Positions 1 to 5,326 of a stretch of DNA of 5,326 nt are shown here, piece by piece. The stretch comes from Coriobacteriales bacterium. Lineage in GTDB: Bacteria > Actinomycetota > Coriobacteriia > Coriobacteriales > CADBOM01. The stretch is taken from the NCBI GenBank assembly GCA_017515355.1, contig JAFWGD010000138.1, positions 1 through 5,326 of the forward strand, in the 5' to 3' direction. Made by a program: the position numbers and the translations under genes. Every line of letters begins with the position of its first letter. Within the stretch, counting starts at the first letter, position 1. A model generated the notes under the pieces. That model made no database searches, was not told the DNA's origin, and saw only the letters and a program-made list of their open reading frames with translations.

Positions 1-122
1 AGCTTGACACCACGGTGAAGGTTAGGACGACGAGGGGTAAGAATAAGATCGAGATCGAATTCATCGACGAGGAAGACCTCCAGAGGATCATGCGCATCCT
101 CGAGGGAGTCGAGGAGCAATAG
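1..122 (+). CDS. parB: ParB chromosome-partitioning protein, C-terminal fragment
   Basis: Only the last 39 complete codons and the stop (TAG at 120-122) are in the window; the first two bases belong to a split codon. The tail contains VKVRTTRGKNKIEIEF followed by DEEDLQRIMRIL. This is the typical C-terminal dimerisation domain of ParB/Spo0J: a basic beta strand, a second strand ending in IEIEF, then an amphipathic helix with leucine/isoleucine repeats. In the family this domain dimerises ParB and gives non-specific DNA contacts, while the missing N-terminal parts bind CTP and parS. ParB acts on the nucleoid with ParA in origin segregation, so this end of the window may lie near oriC. The identification rests on a short segment but the pattern is characteristic. 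A plasmid-type ParB cannot be excluded from this fragment alone. Confidence 0.8.
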   Translation, partial: LDTTVKVRTTRGKNKIEIEFIDEEDLQRIMRILEGVEEQ

Positions 123-125
123 CCG

Positions 126-386
126 ATGGCCAAGGATGACTATCGTTTGGCCAAGAGCATCGCTCTGATCCTTGTGGGAGCAGGAATAGCTGCTGCAATC
201 GTCATGAACAAGGATTTGCGTCGAGAGATACAAAGCCAGACAGCCGATGTCCTCAAGATCACCGGCTCTCTCATCGGATACGGCAAAAAGCTGGTCAAAA
301 GGATTGGTGCTGACGAGTCGGCCCGACGAGATGCCTATGATGAGAGCTGGGAGGAAGCGTTAAGCGCTGTAGAGCGCCACGTATAG
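126..386 (+). CDS. Small single-pass membrane protein of unknown function, downstream of parB
   Basis: This 86-residue protein is not one I recognise by name. Residues about 9-27 (AKSIALILVGAGIAAAIVM) form one hydrophobic segment after a short charged N-terminus. It is followed by KDLRREI and a long polar, probably helical tail with basic patches (GKKLVKRI) and an acidic end. The layout of a glycine/alanine-rich membrane helix followed by K/R-rich helix recalls YtxH-like proteins, but that is only a resemblance of architecture. The ATG at 126 has a good Shine-Dalgarno (GAGGAG, 111-116) inside the last codons of parB, and the gap to the parB stop is three bases, so it is almost certainly co-transcribed and perhaps translationally coupled with parB. 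The strong ribosome site and tight spacing support a real gene. A membrane-linked role in chromosome segregation is speculation from position. Confidence 0.7.
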   Translation: MAKDDYRLAKSIALILVGAGIAAAIVMNKDLRREIQSQTADVLKITGSLIGYGKKLVKRIGADESARRDAYDESWEEALSAVERHV

Positions 387-405
387 CGCAAAAGAGTGTT
401 TTCGA

Positions 406-443
406 AGGAGATATTATCGAACATTTGTTCGATAATATCTCCT
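406..443. terminator. Perfect 18-bp-arm palindrome between convergent genes, probable bidirectional terminator
   Basis: The arms at 406-423 and 426-443 are exact reverse complements separated by only two bases (TT). As RNA they form a long hairpin in either direction. It sits between the stop of the small membrane protein (384-386) and the stop of rlmN (448-450 on the minus strand), where a shared terminator is expected. The plus-strand side is followed by an AT-rich, T-rich stretch (443-458) but not by an uninterrupted T run, and the minus-strand side has only scattered T's. The stem is AT-rich rather than GC-rich, which is unusual for an intrinsic terminator in a GC-rich genome. The core reads TCGAAC-ATTT-GTTCGA (417-432), which resembles an actinobacterial LexA site. 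Confidence 0.65.
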
Positions 444-447
444 ATTA

Positions 448-1485
448 TTATCTTCTTTGGATGAGCTGGCCGCAAGCTCCAGCGATGTCGGAACCCTTGG
501 AAGCCCTGATGGTTGTCTCGACGCCGGCTTTCCTCAGTGCGGCTGCGAACTCTTCCGCAACTCCTTGCTTGGAGGGCTTGAAGCGCGACTCGGGCACGCG
601 GTTCAGTCCGATCAGGTTCACATGGCAAAGCATCTTCGAGCAGAACTCAACCAGCGCGTCGCGTTCATTCGGAGTGTCGTTTATGCCGTTTATCAAGGCA
701 TATTCGAAGCTTGGGCGTCTTCCGGTTGCTTCGGAGTAGGAAACCAGCGAGCTCCTCAGCCTGTCGAGCGTGAACTTGGCGACGCCTGGCATGATCTTGT
801 CGCGCGTGGCCTGAACTGCCGAATGCAACGAAACTGCAAGCGTGAACTGCTCGCTTTCCGTCGAAAGCTTGCGGATTCCAGACAGGATTCCGCAGGTAGA
901 TATCGTGATATGGCGCGCTCCGACGTTCAAACCCTCTTTCATATTGGCGAATCTGAGGGCTCCAAGCGTGGCATCGTAGTTCATGAAGGGCTCGCCCTGG
1001 CCCATGGAGACTATGTTGGTCACGCGCTGCCCGAAATCGTCTGCTACGAGGGCGATCTGATCGAACATCTCGCCTGGAGCGAGGTTTCTCGTGAAACCGC
1101 CCTTGCCGGTTGCACAGAACGCGCAGCCCATGCTGCATCCCGCCTGAGTGGAAATACACACGGTCAGACGGCCTTTCGAGGGGATCCCGACAGCCTCGAC
1201 CATCGTGCTGTCAGAATACTCGATCAGGTATTTGCGCGTCTTGTCCTTGGATTTGGCGACCTTGACGACCTTCGCGCTGTAAAGCGGGAGATCCTGCTCC
1301 AGCTGTGCGCGCAGGGCCTTGGGGAGGTTCGTCATTTCGTCATATGAGCTCACGCGCTTCCCGTAGAGCCATTCCTGGAGCTGCTTTGCTCTGAATCTAG
1401 GCGCATCGAGGCTCTCCATGAGCTCGACGATGCCCTGTGGGTCGAGCGACTTTATTCCTGCGATATCGGGCAGAATCCGTGTCAT
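448..1485 (-). CDS. rlmN: 23S rRNA/tRNA adenine-C2 methyltransferase RlmN (radical SAM)
   Basis: This 345-residue protein is full length for RlmN. The family methylates C2 of A2503 in 23S rRNA at the peptidyl-transferase centre, and A37 of some tRNAs, in the cytoplasm. It uses SAM both as radical source and methyl donor. The radical SAM cluster motif CxxxCxxC is Cys117, Cys121 and Cys124 (GCSMGCAFCATG). The two family cysteines of the methylation mechanism are present: Cys110 (LTVCIST), seven residues before the cluster as in E. coli, and Cys338 near the C-terminus (GACGQL). Also seen are MGQGEP at 161-166 (SAM binding), SLHS at 219-222 and NLIGLN at 290-295. Residues about 10-95 are the RlmN N-terminal region (KQLQEWLY, TNLPKALR), which argues against the antibiotic-resistance relative Cfr. 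The ATG has an AAGGAG site four bases upstream (1490-1495 on the minus strand). The gene is convergent with the parB unit and divergent from ddl. Confidence 0.97.
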   Translation of the reverse strand: MTRILPDIAGIKSLDPQGIVELMESLDAPRFRAKQLQEWLYGKRVSSYDEMTNLPKALRAQLEQDLPLYSAKVVKVAKSKDKTRKYLIEYSDSTMVEAVGIPSKGRLTVCISTQAGCSMGCAFCATGKGGFTRNLAPGEMFDQIALVADDFGQRVTNIVSMGQGEPFMNYDATLGALRFANMKEGLNVGARHITISTCGILSGIRKLSTESEQFTLAVSLHSAVQATRDKIMPGVAKFTLDRLRSSLVSYSEATGRRPSFEYALINGINDTPNERDALVEFCSKMLCHVNLIGLNRVPESRFKPSKQGVAEEFAAALRKAGVETTIRASKGSDIAGACGQLIQRR

Positions 1486-1659
1486 GGCTCTCCTTCTTCT
1501 TCGCTACAAAACCGCTGCTGCAGACGCGCAAACGCACTGAAACAGCGAATTCATTGCCTATTTGCATATTTTAGGCGCGGAAATACGGCTATCCTATTGT
1601 TGTGCGCCGAAAACGCGCGAAAGCCCACATCTGGGCAGGTCGACGAATCAGGAGAGACG
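1486..1659. promoter_or_regulatory. Divergent intergenic region between rlmN and ddl
   Basis: Both flanking genes are transcribed away from this 174-bp stretch, so their promoters should lie here. The most AT-rich part is about 1550-1600, with possible -10-like hexamers (TAAAAT on the minus strand at 1568-1573; TATCCT on the plus strand at 1590-1595). I could not pair either with a convincing -35 at 16-18 bp, so no promoter is placed exactly. A short GC hairpin (GCCCA-CATC-TGGGC, 1623-1636) lies 13 bases before the ddl ribosome binding site. It is too small to call a riboswitch or attenuator. Confidence 0.4.
1650..1656 (+). promoter_or_regulatory. Ribosome binding site that sets the ddl start
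   Basis: AGGAGAG lies here, with five bases between AGGAG and the ATG at 1660. The reading frame is open further upstream to a TTG at 1597, but no purine-rich site precedes that codon. The extra 21 residues would also fall before the conserved Ddl N-terminus. The ATG at 1660 is therefore the preferred start. Confidence 0.75.
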
Positions 1660-2619
1660 ATGTTCGCAACAACTCGCTGCATACCCGAGCAAACCAAGGT
1701 GGTCCTGTTGTATGGAGGCAGGAGCAATGAGCGCGACATCTCGATCCTCTCGGGAAATGCTGTAGAGCAGGCGCTGCTATCGCTGGGCTTCCCGACGATA
1801 AAGATCGATGCGAAGGATCCCGACTACATCGAGCAGATGCGCCAGGCCGAGCCCGATGTGGTGTTCAACTGCCTGCACGGCAAAGGCGGCGAAGACGGCT
1901 GCGTGCAGGGCGTTTGCCATGAGCTAGACCTGCCGATCATCGGCTCGGGAGTTCTTGCGAGCGCCTTGGCGATGGATAAGACCCGCGCGAAGATCATCTA
2001 TGCGGCGAGCGGGATCTCGACTCCGAAATCGATGGCGCTAAATAGGGGAGAGAGCGCGTCCTATTCCGACGTTTCCGCAGCTCTTGGCGCAAAAATCGTC
2101 GTCAAGGCGGCCCATGAGGGCTCTGCGATCGGCACCTACATCGTCGACAGCGAAGCCGCATTCGACGAGGCGGTCAAAGCCGCATTCGACATCGACTCGC
2201 TCCTCGTCATCGAGCAGTTCATCTCGGGTACCGAGGTGACCGTTGCGGTCCTAGGCAACGACGAGCTCGAGGCTCTCCCAATCATCGAGATAGTGCCGCA
2301 CAGCGACTTCTACGACTTCGAGGCGAAGTACGCGGCTGGCGGCTCCGACCACATCTGCCCGGCGCGCATTCCCGACGACGTTGCGAAGAGATGCCAGGAG
2401 CAGGCGGTCCTCGCCCATATGGCGCTGGGTTGCAGAGGCCTTTCGAGGACCGATATGATCATCGATTCCGACGGCACTCCATGGACGCTCGAAACCAACA
2501 CGATCCCAGGCATGACGGCCACCTCGCTCATTCCAGACGCCGCCAGAGCGGTCGGAATCAGCTTTGAGGATCTGTGTAGGCTTTTGATCGAATTGGCGCT
2601 TGAGAGCGCATCTGAGTAG
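1660..2619 (+). CDS. ddl: D-alanine--D-alanine ligase
   Basis: This 319-residue ATP-grasp enzyme joins two D-alanines to make the D-Ala-D-Ala end of the peptidoglycan precursor, in the cytoplasm before MurF. Motifs in order: GGRSNERDISILSG (19-32, Glu24 for the first D-Ala), HGKGGEDG (73-80), GSGVLASALAMDK (95-107), VVKAAHEGSAIG (147-158, ATP-binding Lys149 and catalytic Ser155), EQFISGTEVTV (185-195), YDFEAKY (218-224, omega loop), and SRTDM plus LETNTIPGM (262-266, 277-285), supplying the Mg2+ ligands Asp265, Glu278 and Asn280. The omega loop ends in Lys-Tyr (223-224). This is the Y-type signature of dipeptide-making, vancomycin-susceptible Ddl, not the F-type of intrinsically resistant lactic acid bacteria or the VanA-type ligases. 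The usual KP and GSS of the ATP loop read KA and GSA here, a mild variation. The length fits the family (about 300-370). It appears to be a single-gene unit, convergent with the transporter pair. Confidence 0.96.
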   Translation: MFATTRCIPEQTKVVLLYGGRSNERDISILSGNAVEQALLSLGFPTIKIDAKDPDYIEQMRQAEPDVVFNCLHGKGGEDGCVQGVCHELDLPIIGSGVLASALAMDKTRAKIIYAASGISTPKSMALNRGESASYSDVSAALGAKIVVKAAHEGSAIGTYIVDSEAAFDEAVKAAFDIDSLLVIEQFISGTEVTVAVLGNDELEALPIIEIVPHSDFYDFEAKYAAGGSDHICPARIPDDVAKRCQEQAVLAHMALGCRGLSRTDMIIDSDGTPWTLETNTIPGMTATSLIPDAARAVGISFEDLCRLLIELALESASE

Positions 2620-2671
2620 CCCAGAGAGCCATTTCCAAATCAGGTATAGCGTCGCAGAGCGTCACTCAGCG
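2620..2671. other. Short convergent gap between ddl and the NRAMP-related gene
   Basis: This 52-bp gap separates two stop codons facing each other. I see no strong hairpin with a T run, so no intrinsic terminator can be named. The only structure noticed is three copies of AGCGTC/AGCGTC/AGCGTT spaced exactly 10 bases apart (2648-2673), the last running into the stop codon of the minus-strand gene. Confidence 0.5.
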
Positions 2672-3958
2672 TTAAGCAATCGCCTGCAGCAAGAGCAATG
2701 CCACAGTTAGCGCAATAATGACGACTATCGCGAGCTTGATCAGGAAGTTCGCGACCTTTCCGTTGGCGTAGTTGCCCATCAGGCGCTTGTCCTTGAGCAG
2801 TATCAGGATGAAGATCAGCAGCACCGGCAGCAGCACGCCGTTGATGAACTGCGCGAGCAGCATGATGCCCATCAGGTTCACGTTGGGGATCAGGACGATT
2901 AGGCACGAGAAAATCAGAATTGCGGTGAAGATGCTCTTGAACTGCGGCGCCTCGCTCCACTTGGTTCCTATGCCGCGCTCCCAACCGAACGCCTCGCAGA
3001 TCACGTCGGAGGTGGTCAACGGGAGGATGCACGCGGCGAGCAGGGAAGCGGCGAGCAGCCCCGCGCCGAAGAGGACGGTCGCGTATTTGCCGGCAATCGG
3101 GCCGAGCGCCATCGCGGCATCGGCCGCATCGACGATCTCGGTGCCTTGGGGATGGAGAACCGCGCCGGTGGTGAGGATGATGAACCATGCGACGATGCAG
3201 CTCACGGCCGCACCGGTCACCACGTCGATCCTCTCATAAAAGAGCTCTTTGACGCTCACGCCCTTGTCGACGACGTTCGACTGCGTGAAGAAGATCATCC
3301 ATGGCGCAATGGTGGTGCCGATGAGAGCGATGACAACCTCGAAGTAGTCGCTGGACAGCATGGCGCGCGGCACGACGGTCGAGGTGAGCGCCTCGGTCCA
3401 GTCGGGCCCCGCCAGGAAACCCGCGAATATGTATGTGATGAAGACGCACGATATGATGAGGAAGACCTTCTCGACGCGCTGGTAGGAGCCCGCATTGATC
3501 AGCAGCCAAACGAAAAGCCCCGCTATCGGCACGGAAATGTACTTGCTGACCCCAAAGAGCTCCATCGCTGCGGCCACGCCGGCGAGCTCGGAGAAGGTGG
3601 TTGCGGTGTTGGCGATGAGCAGCGCGAGTATGGCCAGGGCGGCGAGCCTGATGCCGAATCGCTCGCGGATGAGTGCCGAGAGGCCCTTGCCTGTCTTCGC
3701 GCCCATGCGCGCGGCGGCCTCCTGGACGATGATCAGGAAGACCATCATCACCGGGATGGTCCAAAGCGCCATGAATCCGTAGTCCGCGCCGCAAATGGAG
3801 TACGTCGAGATGCCGCCCGCGTCGTTGCCGGCCATTGCGGCGACGACTCCCGGACCCATGGCCGAGAGAATGAGCATGAGCTTGCGACGCTTCTTGGGCT
3901 CGGCGGGCTGACCCGCGCCCTCCATGTGCGCCATCTGCTTCTTCTCGAGGTTCGCCAT
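2672..3958 (-). CDS. NRAMP-related Mg2+ transporter (NRMT type)
   Basis: This 428-residue inner-membrane protein has a charged N-terminus (1-26) and about 11 hydrophobic helices, as in the SLC11/NRAMP fold. The TM1 region GPGVVAAMAGNDAGGISTYS (35-54) aligns with the NRAMP metal-site helix, but the classical DPGN reads Asp46-Ala-Gly-Gly49. The TM6 motif MPH reads Ala218-Pro-Trp220 (GTTIAPW). Keeping the Asp while losing the Asn, Met and His is the pattern I recall for NRMT proteins, which move Mg2+ (and Mn2+) with a wider site and apparently without proton coupling, as shown for the Eggerthella lenta protein. Mg2+ uptake is thus more likely than Fe/Mn uptake. The start is well supported: GGAGGT (3965-3970, minus strand) lies six bases before the ATG. 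The gene starts 18 bases after the MgtE-like stop, so the two form an operon. Substrate is inferred from motifs only. Confidence 0.92.
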   Translation of the reverse strand: MANLEKKQMAHMEGAGQPAEPKKRRKLMLILSAMGPGVVAAMAGNDAGGISTYSICGADYGFMALWTIPVMMVFLIIVQEAAARMGAKTGKGLSALIRERFGIRLAALAILALLIANTATTFSELAGVAAAMELFGVSKYISVPIAGLFVWLLINAGSYQRVEKVFLIISCVFITYIFAGFLAGPDWTEALTSTVVPRAMLSSDYFEVVIALIGTTIAPWMIFFTQSNVVDKGVSVKELFYERIDVVTGAAVSCIVAWFIILTTGAVLHPQGTEIVDAADAAMALGPIAGKYATVLFGAGLLAASLLAACILPLTTSDVICEAFGWERGIGTKWSEAPQFKSIFTAILIFSCLIVLIPNVNLMGIMLLAQFINGVLLPVLLIFILILLKDKRLMGNYANGKVANFLIKLAIVVIIALTVALLLLQAIA

Positions 3959-3976
3959 CCAGATACCTCCGCAGGT

Positions 3977-5326
3977 TTACAGGCCGGACTGTCCGATCAA
4001 CAGGGCCGCGGCGAGCTGGATTGCGATAGCTATGACCATGAGGATCAGCGAAACGGGAAGGTCGCTGAGTATCTTGTCCTTGCGATGCAGCGCCAGTCCG
4101 ATGGCAGAGAAGAGCGTTCCGAGCACGATGGTGACGAAGACGCAGATCATAAGCGGCAGCGCAAGATTGGCGAAGGTTGCGATGCCAAGCGCGTATTCGG
4201 CACTGAAGCGGTCGCCCGCGATGCCGAGGATCGCAGCTGCCAACAGGCCGATCACGGCGGTCACCACGAGCGCGATGACGATGTTCCTGCCGAACAGCCG
4301 CCCGATCCCCGCGCTCTGGCCCTCATCGATATCGATCAGCAGGTTGAGCGAAAGCGAGCCAACGACGTCGGCGATTATCAGCGAGACCGGCATGATGAGG
4401 AGCTGCTCTGCGATGGAATCGAATGCTCCCATGAGGAAGGCTCCGCCGACGACGATCGCCCAGACCACGACCCACATCATCCTGCGGAGAAACCATGGAA
4501 TCGCCGCGCGAAGGCCCTCGTTGGGCTGGGTCTTGCCTGCGCCCGCGAACATCAGGTCCTCGTCGTACTCCTCCTCCATGACGTCGATCGCGTCGTCGAT
4601 CGTGACGATGCCGAGCATCTTCCCATCATCGACGACGGGAATCGCGAGGAGGTCGTACTTCTGGATCATCTCGGCGACTTCCTCCTGGTCGACCTCGGGG
4701 GATACGCTCACGATCTCGTTGGTGCTGATGTCACCGAGGGGCGTGTCCTGGTCGGCCAGCACGAGCTCGCGAAGCGAAACCGCGCCGCAGAGGCGCGAAA
4801 GCGAGTCCACCAGGTAGATATAGTGCACAGACTCGTACTCCCTGCCGAGGTCGCGCACCTTGGCGATGGCCTCTTCGACGGTGGTGGCCTCGGAGGCGGT
4901 GATGAACTCGGTGGTCATGATGCCGCCGGCGCTCTTCTCCTTGTAGCCGAGAAGCGCGCGGATCCTGCGCTGGTCCTGCACTCCCATCAGCCACAGCAGG
5001 GCCTCTGCCTTCTCGTAGGGGAGGTCGCCGAGGATGTCTGCCGCGTCATCTGGATCCATCTGGGCGAGGAGCTCGGAGGCGCGATGCTCCGACATGTCCT
5101 CGATGAGGTCGCTCTGGAACTCGTCCTCGAGCTCTGCGACCGTATCGGCTGCGTTTTGGCTGTCGAGGTGCTCGAAGACTCGCGCACGCTGCTGCGGGTC
5201 GAGCTGCTCGAGGATATCGGCCACGTCGGCGGGGTGCAGCTCGTGCAGGCGCTTGTGCGTGACCGAGAGCTTGACCTGCGATAGGTCGCGGTCGAGCAGG
5301 TCCATGTAGTTCCATGCGATGAGCTC
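3977..5326 (-). CDS. MgtE-like Mg2+-sensing/transport protein with divergent membrane domain, 5'-partial
   Basis: The frame ends at TAA (3977-3979) and is open to the right edge. The first ATG in the window (5303-5305) has no good ribosome site and is preceded in frame by ELIAWNY, so the true start is probably outside. Residues below count from that ATG. Residues 20-125 form the MgtE N domain of repeated acidic helical motifs (LHPADVADILEQLD, MDPDDAADILGDLP). Residues 126-245 form a CBS pair (SAGGIMTTEFIT, VSLRELVLADQDTPLGDI, DQEEVAEMIQKYDLLAIPVV, GIVTIDDAIDVMEEE), very close to classical MgtE. About five membrane helices follow (270-440). In the family the cytosolic part senses Mg2+ and gates the pore. 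Here the pore motifs are degraded: the GGN of TM2 reads ADV (VVGSLS is kept), and the TM5 SGPF..T..TD motif with its ion-binding Asp is replaced by SDLPVSLILM. Whether it still conducts Mg2+ is doubtful. It is first in an operon with the NRMT-type gene. Confidence 0.88.
   Translation of the reverse strand, partial: ELIAWNYMDLLDRDLSQVKLSVTHKRLHELHPADVADILEQLDPQQRARVFEHLDSQNAADTVAELEDEFQSDLIEDMSEHRASELLAQMDPDDAADILGDLPYEKAEALLWLMGVQDQRRIRALLGYKEKSAGGIMTTEFITASEATTVEEAIAKVRDLGREYESVHYIYLVDSLSRLCGAVSLRELVLADQDTPLGDISTNEIVSVSPEVDQEEVAEMIQKYDLLAIPVVDDGKMLGIVTIDDAIDVMEEEYDEDLMFAGAGKTQPNEGLRAAIPWFLRRMMWVVVWAIVVGGAFLMGAFDSIAEQLLIMPVSLIIADVVGSLSLNLLIDIDEGQSAGIGRLFGRNIVIALVVTAVIGLLAAAILGIAGDRFSAEYALGIATFANLALPLMICVFVTIVLGTLFSAIGLALHRKDKILSDLPVSLILMVIAIAIQLAAALLIGQSGL

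Noticed and set aside
425..739. Plus-strand open frame starting inside the palindrome, possibly under the LexA-like site
   Set aside because: Apart from its start in the palindrome it is antisense to the rlmN 3' end, has no convincing ribosome site and no recognisable product.
457..1347. 296-codon plus-strand open frame opposite rlmN
   Set aside because: It lies wholly antisense to rlmN, whose catalytic motifs are intact, and has no recognisable domain.
448..1485. Cfr-type resistance methyltransferase instead of RlmN
   Set aside because: The full RlmN-type N-terminal region is present and the whole-length pattern matches housekeeping RlmN; the radical SAM and methylation cysteines alone do not separate the two.
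1623..1636. Small GC hairpin in the ddl leader as a riboswitch or attenuator
   Set aside because: A five-base-pair stem without further structure or an alternative pairing partner is too little to support regulation.
1597..1659. Longer ddl from a TTG at 1597
   Set aside because: No Shine-Dalgarno precedes it, the extra residues do not look like Ddl, and the ATG at 1660 has AGGAG at ideal spacing.
2596..2609. GCGCT-TGAG-AGCGC hairpin near the ddl 3' end as a terminator
   Set aside because: The stem is only five base pairs, lies within the coding region and is not followed by a T run.
3146..5284. Very long (712-codon) open frame on the plus strand opposite the MgtE-like and NRMT genes
   Set aside because: It is antisense to two clear membrane-protein genes, its product is a low-complexity D/E/H/R/G-rich sequence with no recognisable domain, and it arises from the GC-rich codon bias of the real genes.

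Overview
The window looks like chromosomal DNA of a high-GC Gram-positive bacterium, most likely an actinomycetote of the class Coriobacteriia (the Eggerthella/Slackia/Olsenella/Collinsella group). This placement is an inference. It rests on GC-rich codon use, Gram-positive-style RlmN and Ddl sequences, strong AGGAG/GGAGG ribosome binding sites, and an NRAMP-related Mg2+ transporter of the type whose structural prototype comes from Eggerthella lenta. I see no phage, insertion sequence, CRISPR, tRNA or rRNA.

Layout: bases 1-122 (+) carry the C-terminus of ParB. A small single-pass membrane protein of unknown function (126-386, +) follows three bases later, with its ribosome binding site inside the parB end. 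A near-perfect 38-bp palindrome (406-443) separates it from the convergent gene rlmN (448-1485, -). The palindrome is probably a two-way transcription terminator, and its core matches a LexA/SOS box. A 174-bp divergent intergenic region separates rlmN from ddl (1660-2619, +), which makes the D-Ala-D-Ala dipeptide of peptidoglycan. A 52-bp convergent gap follows. The rest is a minus-strand pair transcribed from the right edge: an MgtE-like protein (3977 to beyond 5326), then 18 bases later an NRAMP-related transporter (2672-3958).

The right-hand pair is the most interesting part. The NRAMP protein lacks the classical transition-metal residues (DPGN and MPH motifs) and has the substitutions expected of Mg2+-transporting NRMT proteins. 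Its operon partner has well-preserved Mg2+-sensing parts (MgtE N domain and two CBS domains), but its membrane domain has lost the conserved MgtE pore motifs, including the TM5 aspartate. This suggests, as a hypothesis, a two-gene Mg2+ module in which the MgtE-like protein senses or regulates and the NRMT protein transports. The MgtE-like reading frame stays open to the window edge, so its true start and any Mg2+ riboswitch lie outside.
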